NCBI GenBank assembly: GCA_037013495.1
Contig: CM072806.1
Span: 22,271,501-22,335,500 of the forward strand
Length of the DNA stretch: 64,000 nt
DNA from: Hippophae tibetana
Taxonomy: Eukaryota; Streptophyta; Magnoliopsida; Rosales; Elaeagnaceae
Direction of reading: 5' to 3'
Every line of letters begins with the position of its first letter. Positions within the stretch are counted from its first letter, which is position 1. The position numbers and the translations under genes were made by a program. Of the stretch, positions 1 through 11,864 are shown in pieces. The notes beneath the pieces are model-generated. The model did no database searches and was not told the DNA's origin. It worked only from the letters and a program-made list of their open reading frames with translations.

Positions 1-181
1 TATGGACCAATTGTTTTTTTACCAAACTTCATCTCATCTCTCTTGCCTAGTTTCCTGGTTACTATGTTGTGATTCTAAGCAAACCAAGTTTTTTCTCCTT
101 GAAATAAAATGAAAATATCACAAAATTTATGACAAAAGAGACATTATTTTATTTGTAATTTAAGTTATATATATATATATG

Positions 182-238
<57 letters not shown>

Positions 239-854
239 ATGTATGTATGTATATATTGTATATAAATTATTTTTTTATAATAAATTTAATTCTCAAATAA
301 TTAATTATATTTAATTTTTCAATTATTTATATTATTTAAACTTTATTAAATAGATTTTGATTTTTTCTACCATTATGTGATCGATTACAGGTTCTTAGTA
401 GAGTAGGAAAAAAAATATGTATAAAAAAAGAATTTAAAGTTGGTTCAACGCTTGAACTGAATTTAAATTTTAAATATTTTCATTTAAAGTCAGTTTTTAA
501 CCGACTTTAAAGCTCGATTTTGTAATAGTGGGCTTTGCCTTGAAAGTAATGAGCTCACATGTTGGGACATTTCTTATTCACTACTTTGGTAGGGGTGTAT
601 GCACTAACTGGATATTGAGGCTTTTATTACACTCAATTCCATCATGTAATAGTTTGGATGCTAAGGCATGAGACCTATAAGTCGGGATGCTTCTTCAAGT
701 TAGCTTTAACATAGACGAAAGTACCTATGATTAGGATGTATCCTTTAGGGATACTTAACACATTCAACTTCCAATGATCTTTTGGTGGTCTAGATCCTAT
801 GGGTCAATAATCATATGTGGTACTAATTAGTGCTCAAACATCACTTAAATTACC
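1..854. other. AT-rich, repeat-derived stretch without a gene
   Basis: No convincing coding region is present on either strand. The stretch has a microsatellite near 167-257, and from about 540 to 830 a less AT-rich segment. The word TTCTTATTCACTAC at about 571 returns in related form at 2773 and 3022, so this end probably belongs to the same old repeat as 2.7-3.2 kb. The family was not identified. Confidence 0.5.
167..257. repeat. (GTATAT)n microsatellite
   Basis: A run of TA dinucleotides passes into more than ten near-perfect GTATAT hexamers and ends in GTATGT units. It is a simple sequence repeat in non-coding DNA and is likely to vary in length between individuals. Confidence 0.9.
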
Positions 855-2680
855 ATGATTTTATGCATTTTAATTGATTAAAAACATATATATTTATATG
901 ATTTTATTATATTTTTATATAAATCTATCTTTTTAAAATCACGGGTATTTTTATTGTTTTTTAGATATTTTTGCTTAAAAAAGTAACTTAAAAACTCAAA
1001 GAAAAATACTGGAGACAATATATCACTAATATATTGATAAAATAAATGAGAAAAAGTAAAAAAAGATGAAAAAATTGGACAAAATGGGTAAAAAATGTCA
1101 AAAAGGACAAAATCGTGCACCCAACTGCCTAGTTGCACCGAGAAGCACACGCAGTAGTGCCCAACTGTGCCGAGAAACATGCCCAGCAATGCCCATCCGT
1201 GTTGAGAAACGCACCTAGTAATGCCCAACTGTATCGAGCAATGCGCGTAACACACTGAACACCAACCAAAGTCTATGCGTGCATCTGCCTCATTTCGCGT
1301 GCGCCGTGTACCCATCTACACATAGTCCTTGCGCACTGCTACACCCATCTGCCACATCCACATGCGCTTCTACACCCTACATGTCGAATACGTCGATGAT
1401 GACATCATTATTCACCCAATATGCATTTTTCCCCACTTTTTCATCCTTCTCTCACCTATAAATACCTCCATGACCTCCACACCTCAAAAGTATCTTCTTC
1501 TCTATTTATTTCTCTCAATTTCTTAGTTTTTAGTTTTTCTTAGCTTGTTCTTAGTTTTAGAGTTCTTCTCTTTTTTAGAAGAACTAATTATTTTTTTGTA
1601 ATTCATTATCTTTTTTATTCAATAAATGGAAATAAAATTTTGTTTGGAGGTTTTCCAACAATAGAATTAGCATCAAAGTACTCTAAAAAATTTATTTTCT
1701 TTGTAGTTTTTTTATGTTTTATTCTTATATGTTATATTTAATTTATGTGTGATTAAATTTAACATTGCTGGCTGTTTGTAAACATGATATACTAATAATG
1801 TTGTTATGCTTGTGAAATATTAAATAGGTAAAAATCTCTAAAATGAATTGATTTTGTTTTTATTCAAGATTTTATATTAAGAATGTTAGAGAGAAATATA
1901 TTGTTTTTCATTACAAACTTAAATCTAAAAATTAGATTTTAAGGTTTAGTTATCCGGTCTGATTTAGAGTAGTACTTTTTTTTGTTGGTACAATCGCCTG
2001 GTAGTTAGAGTGAAGCTCTATTTCAAAAGTTTTTATAAGAATTATTATCTGAAAATGTATTAACAACATGTTTTCAGTAGTGGTTTTTAAACTTGAAAGT
2101 TAGTACTCGGATAATTAGATTCTTGGGTTTAATTTGGACACCTTGAATAAAGTTTAAACTGTCTAACCTCACCAAATGTGGCATTTAAATGGTTCATTTT
2201 CAATCTCTTAGAAAAAAGAATTAATTTAATTAACCAAATTAGTTATCGACCCCACCCATAGGTGTTCATTGATTTGTTTAGTTAACAAAGAATATCTAAC
2301 CCCACTAAATGTGGTATTTATATAAAAAAAGAATCAATAAATATTAAATTATATCTTTAATAACCTAAATAATATGAGCAAGCATAATTAACTTAGTTAT
2401 TACATTCATAAATACTCCACTATTATAAATGATAAAATTTGTATAAATGTGTATTGAATATATATCTATGTTTATTTTTATGTTATTAGATTAGAAACAC
2501 AAAAACCCAAACTATTGTGGCATGATGTTTAGGATTTAATTTCGTTTTTAAAAGTTTGAATAATAATTTAAAACCACATATATTCCTTCCTTAGATCGAC
2601 CTTGGGAGTATACTTATCATTTTCTATGAAATGATTCATGCACTTGCGAGAGTTTTATAAATATAAAACCAAAGTATTGG
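855..2680 (+). repeat. LTR-like repeat, copy A (Athila/Tat-type Ty3/gypsy)
   Basis: This segment matches, block by block and in order, the repeat at 11865-13440, and its last third matches 14610-15210. Shared blocks include a TTTTAAAATCA...TTTTTAG word near 930, a 'CTATAAATACC' TATA-like site near 1457 followed by a TCTTCTC-rich leader, a 'CTGATTTAGA' block near 1960, and the terminal block 'ATTCATGCACTTGCGAG' near 2634. From knowledge of plant gypsy elements, a CACTTGCGAG-type end just before the primer-binding region is typical of Athila/Tat LTRs. The TATA box fits an LTR promoter. The exact ends and a TSD could not be fixed. The many mismatches between copies show it is old. Confidence 0.6.
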
Positions 2681-3899
2681 CAAGATTAGCGATGTCGTTT
2701 TTTCTCATCAAGTACATAGAGGGATCTAGACTATCTAAGTCCAAAGGTAGCTCAAACCTATTGATAAGGTTGTTTCTTATTCACTACCCATGGTAGAGGT
2801 ACATTCTCGATGAGATACCGAGGGTTATAGTCCCTTTTTCAAGGTCTAAGACCGATTAAGTAACCATTAGACCAAGTTAAGTTATTCTCCATGCAAGCTT
2901 AGACCCGAATGGCACTACCTAAGAGCAGCATGCTTCCTTTAAGGTTATTTAGTCAAGCCCAACTTATGTCGTCCATTTGGTGGTCTGGACACTAAGGCAT
3001 AGTACTTACTTATATGGTTGATTCTTATTAATTACCCATGGTAAAGGTGCAAGCCTTAGTCAGGTGTAGGGCACTAAAGGCTTTGGACTTTTTCAAGCCC
3101 ATGTGGCTCACACCTGCTCTTCATTTGATTGTGAACTTTTTGTCCTATCGAAATTCAAAATGTGGCCTTGGTAGCTATAAATACAATTTTGTTAGAAAAA
3201 GTGTTGATGAAGTATTATCTATCCTTCTATTATAGTAGGGCATTGTTTCTAGCTCATGTAGATTTTTCATGTGTAGCATCATATGTTACTCTATTCCAAG
3301 ACAACCATTATATTTGATGCCTTAGAACGAGATGATATATAGGGGTGACAACTTTATCCATGAATAGAAATGACCTTTTTGAACTTCTGTTACGAGGCCA
3401 TCTCAACCCACGTTCACCTGCTAAGTGTATGTCTTATAGGCTTTTTATGAATCTCTATAGCCTAGAAGAAGTTGGGATATATTCTGGACTTTTGGGCATT
3501 TTGTGAATCTCAATGGCCTAGTAATGGTAAAAAAATGTTCTAGACTTCATGTATCTTTCATACCCAAGTACTCACATATGGGACTTAGGTAGATTTTTGA
3601 AGTATGCTCATGAGGTATTCTCACATATAATTGTGGACTTTATCTCTTACATAGACATTATGCATATACACATACACACATACACACACACACACACACA
3701 CACATCTTTGGCCTTGATTCAGGCACTTCTTTACTAAGGTTGTATTGACAACTATTTTTTAGGCTATCAGGTACAGGGTGAGGACATCACCTAGTTGCAA
3801 ACTATCCAGTAGCTATGGATAGCTCAAATATTTCTTTAACTCTTCGAATTCTTTCTCACAATTCTGGTCTTAGAAAAAATTATATTTCTCATACAATAC
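2681..3899. other. repeat-derived DNA, no gene
   Basis: Two related blocks about 250 bases apart carry the word TTCTTATT(C/A)A(C/T)TACCCATGGTA (at about 2773 and 3022) followed by AGGTGCA-like sequence. A third weaker copy is at about 571. These look like internal repeats of a retroelement. A short 65-codon frame at 3038-3235 has no recognisable family features and is not called as a gene. Confidence 0.45.
3669..3704. repeat. (CA)n microsatellite
   Basis: ACAC dinucleotides run almost without interruption, with two TAC interruptions at the left end. It lies in repeat-derived non-coding DNA. Confidence 0.9.
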
Positions 3900-4760
3900 T
3901 TTAAAGAAAGGTGCACACTTTTTAGTTGCTTCTAGGATGAAATGGTTTAAAGCAGCCACTCCCTTTGTCAATCTCTAGACTTCTTTGATAGTCTTGGAAG
4001 GTTGCATATCTATCTATACTTTTATTTTCTTAGGTTTGGCCTCAATTCCTCTTTGGTTGACCATGAATCCCAAGACCTTTCCTCAACCTACTCTAAACAC
4101 ATACTTGTTTAGATTCAAATTCATTCCTTACTTTCTAAGAATATCCAAGGTTACACCTAGGTGAGTGACATAATCCTTGGTGAGTTTGCTTTTGACAATC
4201 ATATTATCCACATAGACCTCTATTGATTGTTCAATAAGGTTTGAGAACATTTTATTGACTAACATCTTATATGTGACACTAGAATTTTTCAGGCCAAAGG
4301 GTATGACTTTGTAACAAAATAATCCGTTCTTCTTTATGGATGCTAGCTGGTCTATGCGTGGCAATATGAAAATGTCTTTTGTACAGGCCTTATTTAGGTC
4401 ATTGAAATCTACACACATTTTCCACTGCTTGTTGGCTTTTTTACCACGACAAACATTGGCCAACCAATTAGGATAGTACACTTATGTTATATATCTAGCT
4501 TTTAAGAGTTTTTCAACTTCTATTTTTATGGAAGAGTATATTTCATGATTATATAATCTTCTCATTTTCCTTACTGGTATCTTGGGTCCACATTGAGAAG
4601 GTGTACTATGATTTATGGGTCTATGCCAGTCATACCTTCATGGAACCATGCAAACATATCCCTATTTTTTCTTAGGAACTCATATAACCTTTCTTTTTTG
4701 CTTGGTGCAAATGATGTACCCATACAGATGATCTTGTGAGGCTGATCTTCATAAAGGACA
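3900..4760 (-). pseudogene. Ty3/gypsy pol relic (reverse transcriptase)
   Basis: The best part, 4128-4481 on -, reads as a gypsy reverse transcriptase core: WLANV near the start, then KMCVDFNDLNKAC, ILPRIDQLA, CYKVIPFGLKN, LVNKMF and finally EVYVDNMIVKS, where the family's catalytic Y-V-D-D box has become YVDN. Upstream on -, at about 4484-4760, remains of the preceding pol segment can be followed, including an NVDP word, but with stops. Loss of the second catalytic Asp, plus stop codons and missing flanking domains, makes it a dead fragment. The wording is closest to the Tat/Athila side of Ty3/gypsy (inference). Confidence 0.85.
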
Positions 4761-5760
4761 AAGAGACGTGTTTATTCTACTAGTTTAGATGTGAGAATGT
4801 CCCCTTAGTAAGGATAAAGTTCTTGGTCAAGCATAATGGCAGATGACACACTGTAGGACAAAAGTAACTTAGGTTCACCTTGCAAAACTAGAGGGTGGTC
4901 GACGGGAAAATGCCATATAGTAAAGGTTGACCTAGCTAGTAGTTCCAAATGGATCACACTCTGGCCAATGACATCTATCCTGAACGATTTTTCTTGGGCA
5001 ACCATGTTTTAGATGATGGTACTAGTCTTAGGTGGTGATGTCTGATTAACTAAATCCTGGGCGACTAAATCTTAAGCAGCTAAATCTTGGTTGACCAAGT
5101 CCTAAGAAACAAAACTAGGCTTTTGATTCGGATCTTGTCTCAAATGGTCATCTTGCCAGCCTAGCCCTGGATGGCTATGGGTCTGACCTTATGCACTCTA
5201 GGAATTAGTGGATGCCACATGGACGTTCTTTGGGACAATGATTGGTCTTGGAGCCAATGGCTTTGATAGGCTTTCCAAGATAACCTAAAGTACATTTTCC
5301 ACCATTTCTAAGCGAGGCTTATGTCCGAGCTTGCCATACCTATCTGGCCCATTTTGAGTGGCTAGGTCCAAGTGTAGCGCTTATATTTCTAATAGTTTAC
5401 AATGGAGCTGGAAGTTGGACCTCTTACTAGTTTTCGAAGTCTAAGAGGTGGATCTAGTTGTCTAGTCCATGAATTTTTACAAGTCCAGAAAAGATGAAAA
5501 TATAAGACCAGAAGATTTTTGTGTTCTCTTTTCAAAAAGCATTGTTGGTAAGGTCCATTATTTTTTTTTCAAATATCTCTTTTTTTTGTATATTTCTTTT
5601 ATTTCTTAGCAAATCAAGCACTTTGAGAACTTATTTAAGAGTGCTATAATTTTGTATTTTTTTAGAAAAATACAACACTTCTTTTTCACAAACAACATCA
5701 TATGTTAATATCAATTTTTGTCAACATCACGTAAGACTATTCTCCATAGAATCTACAAGA
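4761..5760 (-). other. probable upstream pol/gag remnant of the same gypsy element
   Basis: The region lies directly 5' (on -) of the reverse transcriptase relic. It has a 66-codon open stretch at 4805-5005 on - and a higher GC content than the surrounding DNA, as expected for old coding sequence of a gypsy element. I cannot assign a domain. Past about 5500 the sequence becomes AT-rich and shows nothing recognisable. Confidence 0.4.
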
Positions 5761-6280
5761 TGAATAAAATGTTAGGATCTGGGACCACCTTGTGTGGGGT
5801 GGTCTTTGGTCCTAAGATCCTTAAGTCAGTAACTATAAGATATAGGGTAAATGAAATCTCATTCTTGCTTTAGTAATTATATGAAAAGAGAGTGTTAGTT
5901 GTGATTCTCTGTTATGAGATGTATGATATTTAATAATTTATACTAGATATTATATTATGCATATATAACTATATATAGGAGAAAAATAAACCTGATAGCT
6001 TATCTTTATCTGATTAAGATTGAGTTGTTGTAACTTTGTGGATAACTATCTATTGTAGACCGTTATATGTTATACAATTATCAATTGTAGAGATACATTA
6101 TCTATAGACATCTATTCTTTATTATATATTAGATTATTCTTTAAAATAGATAAGGATAATCTTTGGACCTTTATCTCTTCAAGATAACCAAAAGATAATT
6201 ATTAAATCCTTATCCTCTTTGGGTAATCATATCGCGTTCATACTTATATGATTATTAGACACTTATTAGGCTTGGATTAT

Positions 6281-6336
6281 AAGGTTATTTGCTCATTAGG
6301 ACTACTCTAAGGTTATTTGCTCATTAGGACTACTCT
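6281..6336. repeat. perfect 28-bp tandem duplication
   Basis: Two identical 28-base units, starting AAGGTTATTTGCTCATTAGG, abut at 6308/6309. Identity between the copies points to a recent duplication. Confidence 0.9.
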
Positions 6337-6362
6337 TTACTATCACGTGGGATATACAAAAT

Positions 6363-6567
6363 TACCCAATAGAAGGTAAGTGACCCCATAAAAAGTAAGT
6401 GAACAATTATTAGAAAAAAATTTAACCAAATTTGAAACTACTATTTGTCCAAAAAAGTAATTAAAATTACCCAGTAAGTGACCCAATAAAAGGTAAGTGA
6501 ACAATTATTAGGAAATTTTTTAACCAAATTTGAAACTACTATTTGTCCAAGAAAGTAATTAAAATTA
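6363..6567. repeat. ~100-bp tandem duplication
   Basis: The unit at about 6363-6467 is repeated at about 6468-6566, both ending in a TTTGAAACTACTATTTGTCC block and AGTAATTAAAATT. There are a few substitutions, and about six bases are missing near the start of the second copy. It is not coding. Confidence 0.85.
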
Positions 6568-7987
6568 GGATGAAGGTTAGTAATAGTTTTTCCTTATGTT
6601 TTAAAGCTAACACTTTATATAAAAAATTTAAGTATGTGCATTAAGTCTCAAATTTATGAAAGTAGTAAATTTAATCTAATTTACATTAATATATTAAAAT
6701 TTAACAAATTCATCCACATGGGTATCATCTAATACAAAAATACATTAATCTCAGTTTCGTTAATTCTAATGTTTAATTTGAATGCCTAAGTAGTAATTGA
6801 ATTAAATTGACTAATTTTTTTTAAATTATAGGATCTTATTTACTTGACATAATAAATATGTTATTAATGTATATTTTATCACATAATAATAGAACTTATA
6901 GTACTTTTTTCTGTTAAAATTTTGACTTAAAATTTTAAGAAAAATAATAGTGGACAAAAAAATTATTTTATATATAAACTAAAATGAATCAAAATACAAA
7001 ATAATATAAATCGTAAATTATAATGAAATTTAAAAAAAAATTAAGAGAAAAAAATCAAGTCCATGTTATTCAATTTTATTATGATAAAATTTTCTCTCGT
7101 GCACGGAAACTTAATAAGCTTACCGCTCGTAGAAAGCCAATGGTGTATAAAGCTTTTAAGGTATTATTGTTTTTTTATAAAGGATAAACATAAAGCAACA
7201 CCATTTTTCATTCTCAATAAATGTATTTTAAAACTAAAATTTTCATTTATCTTAATATTATTTTGAACATATAAATACATGATTATGAAATCCTTACAAA
7301 TAAGAACCAAAATCAATAAGAATAAAAACTTATACCAGATTAGTTGTTACTCAAAACAATAACTCAAAATATCAGTTAACCATGTGTTTAAAATCTTTTT
7401 TCCAACACATATAACATTAGTCTTTCAATGATCCAAAAACCGTTGGATGTAGGAGAAGAGTCCCTGTCTTTTGCCAAATGAGTATGGAAAGACAAGAGGC
7501 TTCTCACCCACTTATTTATATATGACAATATTTTTTAGTTATTTCCAAGAAAATATATATATATATAATATTAACCGTTAGTCTTTTTGTTTTTAAAATG
7601 ATAAAAAAATTATTTTTTATTATTGTTTTAATTGAGATGTCAATTTTTCAGTAATAAACAACAATGAATATAAATTTAATAAAAAAAAATTAAACTTTAT
7701 TCATTTATCTTTTTATAATAATATTATTAATAGATATAATTAAAGGAGGTGCATTTATCTTTTAATTCTTTTCTTTTCTTTTCTGTATTATTATTATTAC
7801 TATTTATTTTGTTTTGGTAAAACTAGAAACCCACCGGCTTTCAAATCATCTTAAAAATAATTTTGAACAGAAATGCAGTGAAGTGGACGCGAAGAAACGA
7901 AGCTTCCATTCATAGTCCATATATGGCCCTTCACCCTCTTGTTTTGCCAAATCACTCTCATTTTTGCCACCCAACACCAATCCTCAC

Positions 7988-8019
7988 CTCTTCTTCTTCT
8001 TCTTCTTCTTCTTCTTCTT
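7988..8019 (+). repeat. (TTC)n tract in the likely 5' UTR of the WEB gene
   Basis: About ten TTC triplets lie roughly 110 bases before the start codon of the WEB-family gene. Pyrimidine-rich TTC/CT tracts in 5' leaders are common in plant genes. Reading frames through it on either strand give only Ser or Arg runs and are not taken as genes. Confidence 0.8.
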
Positions 8020-8126
8020 TGATCTCTTTCTTTAACTGCCATAATTAATATATCAATTTTTTTTCTTGGTCTCAATCATAAAGATATTATATAAACATCT
8101 GAAATTGAATTATATATTAATAAAAC

Positions 8127-11100
8127 ATGAACAGTTCAAAGGGGCAAGTAGTTATGATCCAGAGAGCAGAGATCGATACAAGAGCACCATTCAGGTCTGT
8201 GAAGGAGGCTGTTTCTCTTTTCGGAGAAAAGGTCTTAGCTGGAGAGCTTTATGCCACCAAGCTCCTCAAACAGGTGAGTACACTAGTTCATGGAGTTCGA
8301 ACATAACATGCTTTCTTACTCTGGAAATCAGATATTTGTGATTTTATTGTTTCAATGAATTTGTTTCTTTTGAAGTGAATTATGATTTATGATAATATGG
8401 TATTTCGTAACTGTTTTTTATTTTTACTGATTAATTTTCTTAAAATTTATAATAATAAAAATAATATCTATAATATTAAATTATATTTTTTATTGTTTGA
8501 AGTAAGAATGTTATTTACTTTGTTATAAGTATTCTTTTAAATAAAAATATTTTAATATAATTTATAAAAGTATGTTTCGTACTCTTTTCCTTTGTTTTTT
8601 AAAAAATTCAAAATTTCGAATTGAGTCATAACTTTGCTATTTAATTTCAAAATCTAGAATAATAAAGTCTTAGAAAACATTTTATACAATAACTTATAAC
8701 TTTAATACCAAAACATGGATCCAAAAATCTTTTTTTTTATTTTGTTTACGTTGAAATAAAGGGATCTTATAATAAATAACATGTTTAAAATTTATAACAA
8801 TAAAAATATTGTCTCAAAATATTGAATGAGATTTATATAGATATTATTTAACATTAAAGATTTAAATAACTGTAATTTAAGTTACACAATATTTAAATTA
8901 AAATATCAGATTTTTTAATAGATAAAAATATATGAGTGGGTTATAAAGTGTGTTATTTTTGTAGTTATAAATTTTAAGTGTGTTATTTTTGTTGTTTTTA
9001 TAAAAAAAAAACACATAAATTAATTAAAAAACATATTTATTTTCTTTAATTAAAATTTTTAAAATATAATTTTTTTAATACAAAATAAATAAACAAATAC
9101 AGTATAAAAAGAGCTCTCTTACCCTTTTTTTTTTTTTTCTCTATGTCACCTGTGAATGGAAAAAAAAGGCTAACCATTTATAAATATATAATAATGTACT
9201 ATCCTATTCTGTCCTAATTATTGATATACAATAATAGACTGATTCGTTAACGGGTTCGGGCCTTTATATTAAAAATATATTTTAATTTTTATCTTATCAA
9301 TATGTTTATTCGAAAAATTATTATTTTTAAATTTTGTAATATAATAAAAATACCATCAATATATATTTAATTTATCATTAATTATTTGATATCGAGACAT
9401 TCTTGTAATATTTTATAAAGTTTAATAATACAAAAATAATAATAAAAATTGATGATTTTTTTGTAACAATCATAAATTTTAATAATATAAAAATAACAAA
9501 TTAAAGTTTAATAATATTTTTGTAAAATTCTTCAAATTTAATGATAAAAAAATCTATTTATAAAAATAAAAATATCCATTGAAAAAAACACAAATACCTT
9601 AAAAATGAGTTGTTTTATTCTTAGTTTTCTTTGTCACAAGTGAATGGAATAAAGCATAACATTTATATAATCAATTAATTATGTACTACCTACTATTTCC
9701 AGAAAGAAAAATGAAATGCAATATAAATTCAATAATCTTTTTAAAAAAATAATAAGTATATAACAACTTTTAAAATTTATAAATATAAAAATATTTTTTT
9801 TTATTAATGTTGAATTCCCATCAATTATATATATTAAATTATTGTTAATTGAATCTCATTTAATATTATTAATTATAGCGTTATTTTTATTGTTATAGAT
9901 TTTAAAATTATTTTATTTAATTTTTCTAATGTTTTGAAAATAAAAGTCATTTAAAATAAATATTATGATGGGTGAGAGTGCTGACTACCGTACCTAGCCT
10001 AACTGCTGTAGAAGTAATATAGAATAGATAGATTCTTTAGAAAAACATATAGAATAAAAATGATATAAAATAAAACCTACTTAAGCTTTATTACGGAATC
10101 AATCTACTTGGCTTTAGAAGGAAGAAATGCCTCATGTCTCACATAAGCTTCCCTCTTAAAAAATATAACTACGAATTAACTTGTGTATATATGATATTAC
10201 TTGTTAGTTAAATTAATTAAATTTAACAAATAACTCGTATGTATAGGTTCTTTTTTTTTTCTCTTTTTGCATCTCATTGTGATAATAGGAGCTCACTTTA
10301 AACAAGTACAAAAAAAATGTGTTTTAATAGAGTATCATAAATATATTACTTTTATAAAAAAATTATAAAAATTCATTTTGTATATGTAATGGACCTGTGA
10401 TATCCTATTTTATAAAAAATTAGTACAATATAAATTCATTATCTTAATTTACAAAATAAAATTCTAAGATTTTTTTTTTGTAAAGATAACATATTATTAC
10501 TAACTCATCTAATAAATATGGCTCTAAAATAAACTTTTATTAAATATAATAGAATTTGAAAAACTTTTGTCTTATGATATACGTATTCACTAATTCTAGA
10601 ATATTTTCTATGCATGAATATCTATTTGTGTAGATACAACATGGGCAAAAGGAAAATGGGCATGGTCATGAAATTAATAAGCTTGGAACAGTGACAACTG
10701 AACTAGAGGAGACAAAACAAAGCCTTCAAAAAGCTAGAGATGAAAGTGAACAAATGGCTAATTCACTTTATTCTCTAAAACAAGAACTTGAAAGCACAAA
10801 ACAGGAACTACAACAATTGAAGGAAAGAGAATTTGACAAACATTTCATTGAAGATGTTAAATTTGTCGAAGATAATCGACATCACTCCATGAGGTTTGGT
10901 ATCAAAACGCCGACAATCTTTGATGATCATGAAGAAGAACTAGAGTTCCAAAAGAAAAGATATGTCACTTTTGCAAACCCTCCTAATTCTCATGCACAAG
11001 TTGTCATCACACAAGGTGATGAAAATTTGGAGAGACACCCCTCGTTAAAGAAGAAGAAAAAGAAGCCCTTGATCCCTCTAATAGGAGGTATATTTTCTAA

Positions 11101-11131
11101 GAAGAAAGCTGCAAGCCAGGAAGTGTCATAA
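8127..11131 (+). CDS. WEB-family (DUF827) coiled-coil protein
   Basis: Two coding exons, 8127-8273 and 10634-11131, are joined in phase 0 (donor CAG|GTGAGT, acceptor TGTGTAG|A) and give 214 aa. Residues about 12-42 ([20 protein letters not shown], then [11 protein letters not shown]) are the hallmark N-terminus of the WEB/PMI2-related family, whose larger members keep chloroplast photorelocation fast under blue light. Residues about 70-115 are a Glu/Lys/Gln-rich coiled coil ([20 protein letters not shown], then further heptads). The C-terminal region has a basic KKKKKKP stretch followed by [13 protein letters not shown], a conserved tail in short members. The length fits the short WEB proteins such as Arabidopsis At1g75720 rather than the long WEB1. 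The start is the first ATG before the conserved block. Function in short members is unproven. The intron is 2.36 kb and AT-rich. Confidence 0.88.
8274..10633 (+). other. intron of the WEB-family gene
   Basis: A GT-AG intron of 2,360 bases, extremely AT-rich, with no open frame of note. Around 9240-9600 short 'TTTAATAATA...AAAATA' words recur in both orientations, suggesting a badly decayed MITE, but no ends can be set. Confidence 0.7.
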
Positions 11132-11864
11132 ACCAATAAATTACATAAAACACTATAGTTTTGAATCCATGAGAATAAATTACTTTATCATTTGTTTTTG
11201 GTATTTTCACTTTTGGATGTTAATGTACTTGTATTAACCAATAAGAATGGCTTAGCAATTTTCATGATCAGAGGAAAATTATGAGAGGAGCAAGAATATC
11301 CATCAAGTGTCCTTGATTTAATGAAAATAATGTTTAAGCGCTTAGGATGACCCTTTGTGCAACATTATGAAAATATGCTAAACATATATACTTTTTACAA
11401 AAATGTAAAACATTTTTCATATTTCAGTACCATGTATGCGTGTCCATCATTTACACTTACTTTTGAAACAGAGCCGAAAAAATGGGTGGGTGATTCCTAG
11501 GTCCCTTTTGTTTATAAAATGTATATTTAATTATTCCTTTTATTTTAGATTTTACATTATAGATCCTTTATTTTATGAAAATATATGCATAAATTTAAAT
11601 TTTTGTATATTCTTGTCACCTTTGCCTTTAATGAAGTTTAGGTGTTTTAAAAAATTCTACAACTACTTGTTCGTAGCAAAAGAAAAAGTAACAAGCAATG
11701 AGAGGGGGGATTGAGACGAAATAAAGAAGAAGACATTAGATTGAAATTGTGTTATGATTCACGCCGTTACATTGAGTATCGTTTAGTACACTATTTATAC
11801 TAAAAATACAAGCTTTTAGAAATTTGACTTAATTGCAACCTCATCGAACATTGATAAGTGCTTG
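11132..11864. other. 3' flank of the WEB gene and intergenic DNA
   Basis: AATAAA occurs at 11136 and 11174 and may be part of the polyadenylation region of the WEB gene. Nothing else is recognisable; open frames such as 11436-11714 look non-coding (Phe/Leu/Lys-rich, no motif). Confidence 0.5.

Larger units (their letters stand above)
5761..7780. other. intergenic AT-rich DNA
   Basis: No gene is supported. The left part contains two separate tandem duplications (6281-6336 and 6363-6567). The sequence near 5770-5820 (TGTTAGGATCTGGGACCACC, then a self-complementary GGACCACC/GGTGGTC pair) could be the edge of an LTR, but no partner copy was found in the window. Confidence 0.5.

Noticed and set aside
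878..1315. 145-codon open frame on -
   Set aside because: It lies inside an LTR-like repeat, has no motif, and its C-terminal half is low-complexity Phe/Lys/Ile.
7851..8075. Arg-rich (-) and Ser-rich (+) frames across the TTC tract
   Set aside because: Both are by-products of the TTC microsatellite in the leader of the WEB gene.
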